From positions 1,860,001-1,924,000 of the forward strand of contig JMMB01000007.1 of NCBI GenBank assembly GCA_000686145.1: 64,000 bases of DNA, in the 5' to 3' direction. The position numbers and the translations under genes were made by a program. This document shows positions 1 to 9,026 of this stretch, piece after piece; the stretch's first letter is position 1, and the number at the start of each line of letters is the position of its first letter. Source of the DNA: Peptostreptococcaceae bacterium VA2. GTDB lineage: Bacteria; Bacillota; Clostridia; Peptostreptococcales; Peptostreptococcaceae. A model generated the notes under the pieces. That model saw nothing but the letters and a program-made list of their open reading frames with translations. It did not search any database and was not told the origin of the DNA.

Positions 1-333
1 GCTGTATCTCCTCAACATCTTCTATAGATTCAACTAACAACATATCATTATCAATACTTCCTTTAACACTTTCATCAAATGTAACAGCCTTTTGCATTTC
101 AATACTTAGTGGTGCATATTTAAGTAGCTTTTTAATAACAGTCTTTTTCGCCATTGAGTCAAACTCTTTTTCCCATATTCCACCTTCAAAGTTTTTAGAA
201 TACTTCTTACCATGATTTTTAACTTCATCATAAGTCATAAATACAAAGTTATATCCATTTGGTTCTAAATGATAAACTGCATAATATCCAATAACTTTTC
301 CTCTATCTCCTTTTAAAAGTGGCTTATGAAAAA
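1..333 (-). pseudogene. recT: RecT-family phage recombinase fragment (cut by the window edge and missing its N-terminus)
   Basis: The minus strand is open from about position 333 to the window start and reads as the C-terminal half of a RecT single-strand annealing protein: a GDRGKVIGYYAVYHLEPNG stretch, then MTYDEV, then the family hallmark in which a WEKEFD segment is followed by KKTVIKKLLKYAP. RecT anneals ssDNA in phage recombination. The N-terminal half is absent: near 315-333 the reading gives way to an ImmA/IrrE gene on the other strand, so this is a deletion remnant. The C-terminus continues past position 1, so the state of the 3' end is unknown. The family call is firm; loss of function is inferred from the missing N-terminal half. 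Confidence 0.8.
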
Positions 334-663
334 TTTGAAGGCATTCAATATATTTATATAAATACAAAATTATGTGATTTTGAAAGAAGAATGACTTTAG
401 CACATGAACTTGGTCATTCAATACTACATCCAGATGTGGATACCTTTGAACTAAAAAAGGTTGCACCTCATTTTCTAGCAAAATACGAAAATGAAGCTAA
501 TATTTTCGCAGCAGAATTTTTGTTAGGTGATGATATATTAGAAAAATATCCTTGTGAGTCTATATATGATATAGCAAGAGAAGAATGTGTATCTGTTGAT
601 TTAGTTAAGCTTAAACTTAGTAACTTAGATAAGTCAAAACTAGAAAATCATTTTGCAATTTAA
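319..663 (+). pseudogene. ImmA/IrrE-family metallopeptidase fragment
   Basis: A 114-codon open frame starting at a GTG contains the zinc-peptidase motif HELGH at residues 29-33, followed by ILHPD, then an ENEANIFAAEFLL helix typical of ImmA/IrrE proteins, which cleave phage or ICE repressors. The family usually has some 30-50 more N-terminal residues before HELGH, and there is no ribosome binding site before the GTG, which lies inside the recT fragment of the opposite strand. It is therefore probably a 5'-truncated remnant created by the same deletion that cut recT. The C-terminal part looks intact. The alternative, a short functional protein, is less likely. Confidence 0.75.
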
Positions 664-707
664 TATATTATTCTTAGATATGATGCAAAAATACATATTG
701 GTATATA

Positions 708-738
708 AAAAGAGATCCATAGTGGATCTCTTTGTTTT
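708..738. terminator. Bidirectional intrinsic terminator
   Basis: AAAGAGATCC and GGATCTCTTT form a stem with a short loop, with T-runs on both sides. It lies just beyond the murJ stop on the minus strand and beyond the immA remnant on the plus strand, so it can serve both. Confidence 0.85.
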
Positions 739-741
739 TCA

Positions 742-2289
742 TTATGCTCTTTTTAATTTTTTCATAACCATATCCTTAAGCATCTTAACTTCTCTAACCT
801 TAAACCTACTAATAAGTATACCATAAACAACTGCACCTACTAACACAGATATACCAGTAGCTATAACATCTTGAATAAATCCAGCTCCTAATATAGTGCT
901 TGATAACTTATACATAAAGTATGTTGCAACACCCATTACTATAGAAGCTACTAAAGACTTTATAAAAGTTCTAAGAATTCTATCTTGTCCATAGTAACTT
1001 ACCTTTTTCTTTAATCCTCTAAATAGTAATAATATACATATTATAGAAGATAAACTAGTAGCAAGTGCTAGTCCACCAAGTCCAAATACTTGCATTAAAG
1101 TAACATCAAAGAATATATTAGCACCCACTGCAATTATCCCATTTATCATAGGTGTTTTAGTATCCTTTAATGAATAGTACACTTTGCTTAGTATATCTCT
1201 AAGGCCATAAGCAATCATACCAACAGAGTAACCTATAAGGGCAATTGCAGTCATTTGAGTAGACTTCTCATCAAAAGCCCCTCTTTCAAATAATATTCTA
1301 ACTATAGGAGTAGCAAGTACTATAGCTCCAACAGTTATAGGAAGTATTATTAAACTTACACAGTTTACACTAGTTGATACTGCATCTGCAAACTTTTTGT
1401 TATCATTATCAGTAGATAACTTTGCAAGTGTAGGATATATAACAGAACCTATACTAGTTATAAATAATCCTAAAACAAAGAAATTAAGCTTATTCGCACT
1501 GTTTAATGCAGATATAACACCATTACCTAAGCTTGAAGCTAAACTTCTATCTACCATAGCATTAACTTGATTTACAGCAACACCTATTAAAACAGGAAGT
1601 ATTAGCCATATCATCTTTTTAAAATACTTGTCTTTAAAATTAACTACAGGCTTAAACTTATATCCATGCTTTATAGCAAAAGGCACTTGGAATAAAAATT
1701 GTGAAGCCATACCTATAAGTGCTCCTACTGCTAGTATATAGAATTTACCAGTAGTACCTGCAATTACCATAGATACAATTATTATAATATTATTTGGAAG
1801 TTGCACCATACCAGGTATAGTGAAGTTTCCTTGTATTTGTAAGTAAGCAGTCATAATATTGCTAAGGCCTATAAATAAAACACCAACTATTATTATCCTT
1901 ACAAACTCAACAGTCATTGCTAACTTTTCACCAGTAAAACTAATAGCAAATAACTTTACTATAGGCTCGGCAAATATATAACCAAATATACTTAAAAATA
2001 TACTTATTATACTAACTATACATAATATATTATTTGCAAATATTTGAGCTCTTTTTTGTCCACCATTTTCAAGTGCTTCTTGATAAAGCGGTATAAACGT
2101 AGTAGAAAGTGCAACCCCAATAGCAGCAAACACCACAACCGGTATATTCATAGCTGTTACATATATATCACTTTGTGCACTAGTCCCATAAAAATACATT
2201 AGGACTATATCTCTAGTAAATCCTAATATTTTAGATAGCATAGTAACTACCATAAGCCAAAATGCTGATTTTGCTAAATTATTACTCAT
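742..2289 (-). CDS. murJ: MurJ/MviN lipid II flippase
   Basis: A 515-residue polytopic membrane protein of the MOP superfamily (MviN/MurJ), which flips lipid II across the cytoplasmic membrane for peptidoglycan synthesis. The N-terminus (SAFWLMVVTMLSKILGFTRD) is the conserved start of the family, with the RD pair, and about 14 hydrophobic segments follow with no gaps; length is normal. The start was set at the ATG at 2289 rather than an ATG four codons upstream because the upstream one lies inside the GGAGG ribosome binding site. It is a single gene, followed by a bidirectional terminator. Clostridia can carry several MOP-family flippases, so a role in another polysaccharide cannot be excluded. 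Confidence 0.9.
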   Translation of the reverse strand: MSNNLAKSAFWLMVVTMLSKILGFTRDIVLMYFYGTSAQSDIYVTAMNIPVVVFAAIGVALSTTFIPLYQEALENGGQKRAQIFANNILCIVSIISIFLSIFGYIFAEPIVKLFAISFTGEKLAMTVEFVRIIIVGVLFIGLSNIMTAYLQIQGNFTIPGMVQLPNNIIIIVSMVIAGTTGKFYILAVGALIGMASQFLFQVPFAIKHGYKFKPVVNFKDKYFKKMIWLILPVLIGVAVNQVNAMVDRSLASSLGNGVISALNSANKLNFFVLGLFITSIGSVIYPTLAKLSTDNDNKKFADAVSTSVNCVSLIILPITVGAIVLATPIVRILFERGAFDEKSTQMTAIALIGYSVGMIAYGLRDILSKVYYSLKDTKTPMINGIIAVGANIFFDVTLMQVFGLGGLALATSLSSIICILLLFRGLKKKVSYYGQDRILRTFIKSLVASIVMGVATYFMYKLSSTILGAGFIQDVIATGISVLVGAVVYGILISRFKVREVKMLKDMVMKKLKRA

Positions 2290-2583
2290 AAAATCCTCCA
2301 TGAAGCTTGTAATTATTTTTTATTGTCAATATTCCTAGTATATCATTAGATTAATTTTTTGAGAATAATTTTATTTTATTTATATAAACATAAACTTTCC
2401 ATTTTCTCTTATGTTTAAATTTATTTCAATAATAGTAACTTTTCAAGCGAGCAAATTTTTCATTACCTTTTTTACAATATTGTGTTACCATTTAGTTGGA
2501 AAATTATTACAAAAAATAATATATTTTCTTGCACTATAAATGGAAGGTGCTGTGTAAAGGATAAATTATATCGGAGGGGAATT

Positions 2584-3231
2584 ATGGATACAAACACTAT
2601 AGGAATAGTAGTCGAAAATGATTATAATGATATACTTTATTACGATAATAGCTTTATTATTGATATAAATAGTTCTAAGAAAGACGTAAGATATACAATA
2701 GAAAGTAAATTAGAGGAAATACTAGCAGAAAAAGCATTTAGAATTGATACAATTTCTAAAAAAATACCTAAACTAACTGTATCAAATGAATATAATAGTA
2801 CAGAGAATATGATTATGTACTTAGTAAAAGTTTATATGTATAGCGATAATTCTAATTTTAAGAATAGAGAATATATTTTAGATAGTATAACTATCCCTTC
2901 ATATAGAGACTATTTTTTGAAGTATCTTATAAGATATGATAAATACAATAATCTAATAAATTCATATATTACTGTATTGTTTCTAATTTTTTATATTACT
3001 AATAATTTAAACATTGGGTTACCATCCTTATTGAATAACTTTTGGATTAATATGTTAGTATACGTAGTAATACCTATGACTATTGTATATAAATTTATTG
3101 TACCAATCATTGTAAACTATTTAATTAAGTATGATATTAGTGAAAAGATATTTAAAATAAATAAATTGGTAATGCTACTAATGTGGGTAGTATATTGTAT
3201 AATCTTGGTATTTAGTTTTAGAAATGAATAA
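2584..3231 (+). CDS. Uncharacterised membrane protein
   Basis: A 215-residue protein I do not recognise. The start is set at the ATG at 2584 because a strong GGAGGGG lies directly upstream; the longer open frame from 2482 has no ribosome binding site. The first ~120 residues are polar and look like a cytoplasmic domain rich in D, N and Y. The remainder holds three or four hydrophobic segments (about residues 127-145, 155-180 and 190-212), so it is likely a C-terminally membrane-anchored protein. It is a lone gene between divergent murJ and the XRE operon, closed by an inverted repeat. No function is inferred. Confidence 0.7.
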   Translation: MDTNTIGIVVENDYNDILYYDNSFIIDINSSKKDVRYTIESKLEEILAEKAFRIDTISKKIPKLTVSNEYNSTENMIMYLVKVYMYSDNSNFKNREYILDSITIPSYRDYFLKYLIRYDKYNNLINSYITVLFLIFYITNNLNIGLPSLLNNFWINMLVYVVIPMTIVYKFIVPIIVNYLIKYDISEKIFKINKLVMLLMWVVYCIILVFSFRNE

Positions 3232-3241
3232 TATGCTAGAT

Positions 3242-3290
3242 AAATAGGCTAACTTGTGTTTTTCATGAAAAAATACAAGTTAGCCTATTA
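3242..3290. terminator. Long inverted repeat after the membrane protein gene
   Basis: AATAGGCTAACTTGT and AAGTTAGCCTATT form a 13-bp stem, extended inward by TTTTT/AAAAA pairing. There is no clear T-run after it on the plus strand, so it may end or only stabilise the transcript. Confidence 0.5.
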
Positions 3291-3324
3291 TGTTAATATA
3301 AAAAGTATTTTGTAATTGATAAAA

Positions 3325-3368
3325 TGTAAATAAGTAGTTACAATTAAAGATGTAAACAACCGATTACA
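3325..3368. promoter_or_regulatory. Two identical-geometry 18-bp dyads upstream of the XRE gene (probable operator)
   Basis: TGTAA-N8-TTACA occurs twice, at 3325-3342 and 3351-3368, 26 bp apart, ending 7 bases before the AAGGAGG of the XRE gene. A further TGTAA lies at 3311. Repeated dyads of this size directly before an XRE-type repressor gene suggest autoregulation; this is inferred from position and symmetry only. Confidence 0.6.
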
Positions 3369-3389
3369 TTTTGTCAAGGAGGTAATACT

Positions 3390-3590
3390 TTGATACAGAA
3401 TCGAATTAAAGTTTTGAGAGCTGAGAGTGATTGGACACAAGCTGACTTAGCTGAAAAGGTAGGTATTTCTCGTCAAGCGGTTATATCAATTGAAAAATAT
3501 AAATATACACCATCTTTAGAATTAGCTTTCAAAATTGCAAATGTTTTTGATGTTTCAATAAATAACGTTTTTGAATACAAGGAGGATTAA
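3390..3590 (+). CDS. Small XRE-family transcriptional regulator
   Basis: A 66-residue Cro/C1-type helix-turn-helix protein: the HTH runs through WTQADLAEKVGISRQAV with the recognition helix and the following PSLELAFKIANVFDVS segment typical of the YozG-like group of one-domain regulators. It starts with TTG at 3390, eight bases after AAGGAGG at 3376-3382. It is followed within five bases by a small membrane protein gene whose ribosome binding site lies inside this gene's last codons, so the two are translationally linked. Such regulator plus membrane protein pairs are common in Firmicutes. Two dyads upstream suggest it controls its own promoter. Confidence 0.9.
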   Translation: MIQNRIKVLRAESDWTQADLAEKVGISRQAVISIEKYKYTPSLELAFKIANVFDVSINNVFEYKED

Positions 3591-3594
3591 CGTA

Positions 3595-3921
3595 ATGAAT
3601 GAACAAATTATTTTTTTACTTTTCTTGATTCCAGGTGCTGGAATTACTATTTTTCTTCCTTTCTGGAAGTCAAAAAAAGAAATTGTTTATAAAAAAGACG
3701 AACGTTGGCAGTTAATTCAAAATAAAGCTAATAATGCAGTAAATCAGTTAAACTCTATAATATTAATATTATTTTTATTTATTGGAGGAATGATATCGAT
3801 TAATTTTGATATTGAAATAACTTTTACATTGAATCGTCTTTGTACCTATGGGGTATGTTACCTTGGATTACGAAATGCGATAGAACTATTTGCATTAAAA
3901 TATTTCGATGATAAAATATAA
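3595..3921 (+). CDS. Small membrane protein paired with the XRE regulator (DUF2178-like)
   Basis: A 108-residue protein with three hydrophobic stretches (about residues 3-19, 52-70 and 79-95) separated by a charged KKDERWQLIQNKA segment, which resembles the DUF2178/DUF3796 group of small membrane proteins habitually encoded next to XRE regulators. The start is the ATG at 3595, with AAGGAGG at 3579-3585 overlapping the end of the regulator gene. Its role is unknown. The pairing suggests that it and the regulator form a functional unit, perhaps a membrane-sensing pair, but nothing in the sequence shows this. Confidence 0.75.
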   Translation: MNEQIIFLLFLIPGAGITIFLPFWKSKKEIVYKKDERWQLIQNKANNAVNQLNSIILILFLFIGGMISINFDIEITFTLNRLCTYGVCYLGLRNAIELFALKYFDDKI

Positions 3922-3995
3922 CTTAGAAAGTGAAATTGAGTTTAGATGATACTATTGCCAAAATGCGTACAAAACTATATGTTGAACATATAAAT

Positions 3996-4021
3996 GGAGC
4001 AATTCAACGTGCTCCTTTTTT
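3996..4021 (+). terminator. Intrinsic terminator of the XRE operon
   Basis: GGAGCA and TGCTCC form a 6-bp stem around an 8-base loop, followed by TTTTTT. Confidence 0.8.
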
Positions 4022-4466
4022 GATGTTCAATAAAACATATGTTATTCTGTACAATTGTTAGAGATAACTTTTATTATGCTAGTTATAATTAGCTCAATTT
4101 GACGTTTATGTGTGTAGGTTTTCATTTTCTATTGACTCTACATATCCTTCATACTCTTTATACCTTCTGCATAATCTTTAAATCCATCCATATTTTCTAT
4201 ACCCCTTATTAATTATTTGTTACTATATATTCATTTATATATCCTTTATAGCAACAGTTCATTAAAACTTATATCTCCTTTATTTAAATTCTAACTTTAA
4301 CTTTTTTATAATTTATAATATATACCGAATTGTATAGTACATAGCTGTTTAATATATCTACATAATCCTCCCACTTAGTTATACTTTTATTTAAATTATA
4401 TTACATATTTAACCAAATCTAAACCTATTGTATAATTTATGTATAATAAACAACGAGGTGAAACTA
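4022..4466. other. AT-rich intergenic stretch without a convincing gene
   Basis: No gene of normal size was found here. On the minus strand a 17-codon frame at 4138-4191 starts with ATG after AAGGGG and encodes MDGFKDYAEGIKSMKDM. It could be a micro-ORF or the tail of a lost gene, but there is no other support. The rest is AT-rich without a clear hairpin. Confidence 0.4.
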
Positions 4467-4856
4467 ACGAAAAAGAAATTAAAAGTAGTTGGGGCTATTA
4501 TTGAAAATGAATACGATGAGATATTGTGCGCTTTAAGATCTCCAAAAATGACTCTTCCAAATATGTGGGAGTTTCCTGGTGGTAAGGTTGAAAAGGGCGA
4601 TTCTCTTAAAGATGCAATTGAACGTGAGATAATGGAATAGTTAGATTGTAGAGTTGAAACTTTAGAAGTTTTTCATGATAACACTCATGAATATGAAAAT
4701 GTTATAGTTAATCTTATATGTATGAAATGTAGGATAGTTGAAGGGGTCCCTACTTCTAATGAACATTCTGAGCTTATCTGGTTTAAGCGTGAGAATTTAG
4801 AATCTCTAGTTTGGGCTCCTGCTGATATTCCTGCAGTTAATGCGTTAATGAGCTAG
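4467..4856 (+). pseudogene. Nudix (MutT-type) hydrolase with lost start codon and internal stop
   Basis: The reading frame encodes a ~129-residue MutT-type Nudix protein of the (deoxy)nucleoside triphosphate pyrophosphohydrolase group: KLKVVGAIIENEYDEIL, then LPNMWEFPGGKVEKGDS, then the Nudix helix AIEREIME. Two lesions are visible. After a good GAGGTGA at 4455-4461 the expected initiator is ACG (4467) rather than ATG, giving 'x-KKKLKVVG'. In the Nudix box, the second Glu of the REUXEE core is an in-frame TAG at 4638. The glutamate that usually follows the GKVEKG turn is Asp. The frame then continues intact to a TAG at 4854. It is probably a recently inactivated gene; if the stop is real, the metal site is lost. 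Confidence 0.85.
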
Positions 4857-4941
4857 TAATTATAAAAAAGTCCTCTTAATCTTAAAGAGGGCATTGTGCT
4901 ATACAGTAAAATAGTAAAGCTATTCTCATAAGATTTTTATA

Positions 4942-4968
4942 TTGACAGTTTTGCAATAAAGTTATAAT
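4942..4968 (+). promoter_or_regulatory. Probable sigma-A promoter of prfC
   Basis: TTGACA at 4942-4947 and TATAAT at 4963-4968, with a short 15-base spacer, about 110 bases before the prfC start. Confidence 0.5.
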
Positions 4969-5086
4969 ATCAATAGGATTGTAGGTTTTTATAGTACATA
5001 GAAAATTATGTTCATTTTAAAACTGTTAATAAATATAATTTTTTATATTTAGGTAATCATAAAATTAGAATAAAGGATGATAAAAA

Positions 5087-6685
5087 ATGACAGAACAAAA
5101 TTTAAGCTTGATTGATGAGGTTAAAAGAAGAAGAACCTTTGCAATCATTTCCCATCCCGATGCAGGAAAAACTACATTAACTGAAAAGTTTCTATTATAT
5201 GGTGGTGCCATTCGTGAAGCCGGCTCGGTTAAATCAAGAAGATCTCAAAAACATGCAGTATCTGACTGGATGGAAATTGAAAAACAAAGAGGTATATCTG
5301 TTGCATCAAGTGTTCTTCAATTTGAATATAATAACTTTTGCATAAATATTCTTGACACTCCAGGACATCAAGATTTCAGTGAGGACACTTATAGAACTCT
5401 TATGGCAGCAGACAGTGCAGTAATGGTTATTGACTCTGCTAAAGGTGTTGAGGATCAGACAAAGAAATTATTCCAAGTTTGTAAAATGAGAGGAATACCA
5501 ATTTTCACTTTTATCAATAAAATGGACCGTCAAGGAAAAGATCCATTTGAGCTACTTGAAGATATTGAAAATGTTTTAGGAGTTCGCTCTTGTCCAGTAA
5601 ACTGGCCAATTGGTTCTGGTAAAGAGTTCAAAGGTGTGTTTAACCGTCATAAAAATCAAGTTGAACTATTTGATGATGGTAACCATGGACAATCTATTGC
5701 TAAGTCTACAACTGGAAATATATCTGATGAAAAATTCAATACTTTATTAGGTGATGCTCTTCATGAAAAACTACTAGAGGATATTGAACTTTTAGATATT
5801 GCTGGAGATAATTTTGATTTAGACGGAATATTAAATGGTGAATTAACACCTGTATTCTTCGGAAGTGCCCTTACTAACTTTGGTGTAGAGCCATTTTTAG
5901 AATCATTCCTAGAAATAACACCACCACCAAATCCTCGTAGTAGTAATTTAGGTGATATTGACCCTAATTCTAATAATTTCTCAGGATTTATATTTAAAAT
6001 TCAAGCTAATATGGATAAATCTCATAGAGATAGAATTGCATTCCTTCGAATTTGCTCTGGTAAGTTTGAAAAAGGTATGACAGTAACTCATGTACAAAGA
6101 AACAAAAAGGTTAAACTTTCACAACCTCAACAGTTTGTAGCACAAGACCGTGTTATGATAGATTCAGCTTACCCAGGGGACATTATAGGGATACATGATC
6201 CAGGAATATTTAATATTGGTGATACATTAAGTGAAAAACAATCAAATTTACAATACACTGGTATACCACAATTTGCTCCCGAACATTTTGCAAAAATATC
6301 TACAAAGAATGCTCTTAAAAGAAAACAGTTCTTAAAGGGTCTTACGCAATTATCAGAAGAAGGTGCTATACAGATATACAAACAACCTAATTTTGGTATG
6401 GAAGAACTTATTGTAGGAGTAGTTGGAGTTCTTCAGTTTGAAGTTTTAGAATATCGTCTAAAACAAGAATATGGTGTTGATATGATAATGAGCACACTAC
6501 CTTACCGCCATATACGTTGGATTGAAGCTGATACTTTCAAATCGGATAAGCTTTCAATGCCAATGGATACAATACTAGTTGAAGATAAAAATAGAAATCC
6601 AGTATTGTTATTCCAAAATGAATGGGCTATTAGACATCTAATTGAGAGAAATGAAAATCTAGTTTTAAGAGAGACTTCTTTATAA
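5087..6685 (+). CDS. prfC: Peptide chain release factor 3
   Basis: A 532-residue translational GTPase, RF3, which recycles RF1/RF2 from the ribosome after peptide release. The G-domain motifs are all present: SHPDAGKTTLTEK (P-loop, about residues 22-34), the switch region around RGISVASSV, DTPGHQDFSEDT, and NKMDR. Domain II and the RF3 C-terminal domain (VVGVLQFEVLEYRL and onward) follow, and length is typical. The ATG at 5087 is preceded by AAAGGATG. It is a lone gene between a Nudix wreck and an IS256 remnant. No clear terminator was found after it. Confidence 0.95.
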   Translation: MTEQNLSLIDEVKRRRTFAIISHPDAGKTTLTEKFLLYGGAIREAGSVKSRRSQKHAVSDWMEIEKQRGISVASSVLQFEYNNFCINILDTPGHQDFSEDTYRTLMAADSAVMVIDSAKGVEDQTKKLFQVCKMRGIPIFTFINKMDRQGKDPFELLEDIENVLGVRSCPVNWPIGSGKEFKGVFNRHKNQVELFDDGNHGQSIAKSTTGNISDEKFNTLLGDALHEKLLEDIELLDIAGDNFDLDGILNGELTPVFFGSALTNFGVEPFLESFLEITPPPNPRSSNLGDIDPNSNNFSGFIFKIQANMDKSHRDRIAFLRICSGKFEKGMTVTHVQRNKKVKLSQPQQFVAQDRVMIDSAYPGDIIGIHDPGIFNIGDTLSEKQSNLQYTGIPQFAPEHFAKISTKNALKRKQFLKGLTQLSEEGAIQIYKQPNFGMEELIVGVVGVLQFEVLEYRLKQEYGVDMIMSTLPYRHIRWIEADTFKSDKLSMPMDTILVEDKNRNPVLLFQNEWAIRHLIERNENLVLRETSL

Positions 6686-6848
6686 AAAATAAAGAGACTG
6701 TGAAAGTTTTTCTGTAAATAGCTTTCTATGATAATTTTGTTAAGGTGTAGTATAATAAATATTGTCTATGCCTTAACTTAATATAAAAATTTATTTAGTT
6801 GTATACCAAATACACCTTACGAAAATGCGTTTTTTGAGCATATATTTA

Positions 6849-7222
6849 TTATAGCCTTCCTTCATATATTATAGACAATTCTCCATAAACTTTACCCCAA
6901 TTTCGAAGAGATAGATTCTACTTTTTAGTTGCCTCAAATGTAGCTAAGTATAAAGCTTTTAGTAAAGATACATCGCTTGGAAATACACTACGTTGCCTGT
7001 TTAGTCGTTGATAGCTACTATTTAAGCTCTCTATAGCATTTGTTGTGTATATAACCTTTCTAACTTCTGATAAAAATTTTAAAATTGAACATATAGCATC
7101 CCAGTTAACTGACCAACTTTTCATACCATTATGGTAATGACTCTGCCATTTTTCTGTAACTTCAAGCATTATTGAATGACCTTGTTCTTCATTTGATGCA
7201 TTATAAATTGATTTTAAATATC
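6849..7222 (-). pseudogene. IS256-family (mutator) transposase, C-terminal remnant with internal stop
   Basis: The minus strand encodes the last third of an IS256-type transposase: LKSIYNAS, then VTEKWQSHY, then SWSVNWDAICSILKF, then the signature RKVIYTTNAIESLN, which contains the last acidic catalytic residue region. After LYLATFEATKK the expected Trp of the KKW motif is an in-frame TAG (6918-6920), and the frame then continues as NLSLRNWGKVYGELSII to a TAA at 6849. The N-terminal two-thirds, with the first catalytic Asp residues, is missing. GAGACTGTG at 6694-6702 may be a surviving element end, but I could not confirm a matching partner. The copy cannot be autonomous. Confidence 0.85.
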
Positions 7223-7317
7223 GTTAATCGAGTTAACATATATAGCTCAAAATGGTACAAAACACACCCAAATTTAATACTATAAACTATACAAGTAAAA
7301 TCTACGGGGGTGACACC

Positions 7318-8070
7318 ATGAAAACAATACTAGAAGTAAAAGACCTCTACAAAAACTTCTACAACAAAGAAGGAGAAATAGAAGTCCTAAAAAATATTAA
7401 TTTCACTTTAAAAGAAGGAGAAATTCTAACACTCCTTGGACCATCAGGAAGTGGAAAATCAACTATATTAAACATATTAACAAAACTTTTACAACCTACT
7501 TCAGGTGAAGTAAATCTCAAAGGCAATATAGGATATATGTTTCAAAAGGATCATCTATTAGAGTGGCGAACTATAATGGATAACATAACTATAGGACTAG
7601 AAATACAGAAAAAGAAAACACCCGAAAATATATCTAGAGTTGAAAAACTCTTAAAAACTTATGACTTATGGGATTTTAGAAATATGTATCCTAAAGAACT
7701 ATCCGGTGGTATGAGACAAAGAGTTGCTCTTATTCGTACCCTATCTGTTAATCCTGATATACTACTCCTTGATGAACCATTCTCTGCACTTGATTATCAG
7801 ACAAGATTATTGATTTCAGATGATGTTTACAAAATCATTAGAAATGAAGGTAAGTCTGCAATTCTCGTAACGCACGATTTATCGGAAGCTATATCAATGT
7901 CTGATAGTGTAGTAGTTCTTTCAAAGAGACCTGCAACTGTAAAAAGCACGTACGATATCAACCTTAGACAAAATGAAAATTTAACACCTCTTCAAACTCG
8001 TAAAGTTCCAGATTTTCAAAATTACTTTGACACATTGTGGAAGGAGTTAGATTCCTATGAGACTAAGTAA
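7318..8070 (+). CDS. ABC transporter ATP-binding protein (nitrate/sulfonate/taurine type)
   Basis: A 250-residue ATPase of the SsuB/TauB/ThiZ group that energises uptake of small organic anions or pyrimidine-like compounds. Visible motifs are Walker A GPSGSGKST (about residues 41-49), Q-loop MFQKDHLLEW, signature LSGGMRQR, Walker B ILLLDEPFSALD and switch His in VTHD. The start is the ATG at 7318, just after GGGGGTGACACC; a longer frame from 7252 lacks a ribosome binding site. It overlaps the permease gene by 14 bases, so the two form an operon. The third component, the binding protein, is not here. A matching lipoprotein gene lies at 35.1-36.1 kb. The substrate cannot be told from sequence. 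Confidence 0.9.
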   Translation: MKTILEVKDLYKNFYNKEGEIEVLKNINFTLKEGEILTLLGPSGSGKSTILNILTKLLQPTSGEVNLKGNIGYMFQKDHLLEWRTIMDNITIGLEIQKKKTPENISRVEKLLKTYDLWDFRNMYPKELSGGMRQRVALIRTLSVNPDILLLDEPFSALDYQTRLLISDDVYKIIRNEGKSAILVTHDLSEAISMSDSVVVLSKRPATVKSTYDINLRQNENLTPLQTRKVPDFQNYFDTLWKELDSYETK

Positions 8071-8860
8071 AAATTCTGAAGGGTACACTAACTATATAAA
8101 AAATGTAAAAAAAGACAAAAGAAAAGTTCTTATATATCAAATTCTGTTACTAGTAGGTTTTATAATTCTGTGGGAGGTTCTAGCTGACTTTAAAATAATA
8201 AATACCTTCTTATTTAGCAAACCTAGTGATATATATCTACTGTTTATTGACTATCTTAAAAACGGAGAACTTTTAAAACACGTTGGTATATCTGTTTATG
8301 AAACACTTTTAGGGCTTATAATTGGTACTGTACTTGGTATTTTAGTTGCCATATCTCTATGGTGGTCTGATGGATTATCAAAAATACTCGATCCATTTTT
8401 AGTAGTTTTAAATGCACTTCCAAAAACTGCACTAGCTCCTATCATTATAGTGTGGGCTGGAGCTGGTATAACAGGCATTGTTGTTACTGCTGTGACTATT
8501 TCTGTAGTTGTAACTATATTATCAGCCTATAATTACTTTACCAATGTAGATGAAGAAAAAATGAAAATGTTAAAAAGCTTTGGGGCTACTAAAGGTCAAA
8601 TTTTGTGTAAATTAATAATTCCCTCAAATATTGGAAACTTAATAAATCTTACAAAAATTAATATAGGTATGGCTTGGGTTGGAGTTATTGTAGGTGAATT
8701 CTTAGTTTCAAGAGCTGGTATTGGATATTTGATAGTTTATGGAAGCCAAGTTTTCAAACTAGACTTAGTTATGATGGGAGTATTTGTCTTAGCATTTTGT
8801 GCATGGATTATGTATGAAATCTTAAATATTATTGAAAAAATATATAATTCAAGAAGATAG
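8057..8860 (+). CDS. ABC transporter permease (SsuC/TauC type)
   Basis: A 267-residue inner-membrane permease of the binding-protein-dependent family (BPD_transp_1) with about six membrane segments. The cytoplasmic EAA-like loop is SFGATKGQILCKLIIPSNI. It starts with ATG at 8057, preceded by GGAAGGAG, within the end of the ATPase gene. It is expected to form the membrane channel with two copies of that ATPase. After it, the sequence degrades into phage-like remnants. The pair lacks an adjacent substrate-binding protein gene, which is unusual for this family. Confidence 0.9.
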   Translation: MRLSKNSEGYTNYIKNVKKDKRKVLIYQILLLVGFIILWEVLADFKIINTFLFSKPSDIYLLFIDYLKNGELLKHVGISVYETLLGLIIGTVLGILVAISLWWSDGLSKILDPFLVVLNALPKTALAPIIIVWAGAGITGIVVTAVTISVVVTILSAYNYFTNVDEEKMKMLKSFGATKGQILCKLIIPSNIGNLINLTKINIGMAWVGVIVGEFLVSRAGIGYLIVYGSQVFKLDLVMMGVFVLAFCAWIMYEILNIIEKIYNSRR

Positions 8861-8939
8861 TATTTCCAACCTATACAGCAATTTTTCTAGAGATGTAATA
8901 TATATTAACTGATTATTATATTGTATCTAATTTGAAGAC

Positions 8940-8961
8940 AAATGGCGACAAAATGGCGACA
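8940..8961. repeat. Tandem 11-bp direct repeat
   Basis: AAATGGCGACA occurs twice in perfect tandem (8940-8950 and 8951-8961) at the left edge of the remnant region, 80 bases after the permease gene. It could be the last codons of a lost integrase or part of an attachment site; neither can be shown. Confidence 0.6.
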
Positions 8962-9026
8962 AGTTATTAATTAAAACTCTTAGTTAGTTAGAATAAAATT
9001 TAAAAACAATATGCATAGAAAAAGCC

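Noticed and set aside
6799-6812. Single TTGTATACC-like site in the IS256 remnant region
   Set aside because: It is a lone site without promoter context or 20-bp partner, so it is not counted in the citrate regulon.
7223-7317. TPP or other riboswitch before the ABC ATPase gene
   Set aside because: The GGGGGTGACACC there is only a ribosome binding site. None of the conserved TPP elements is present and the leader is too short.
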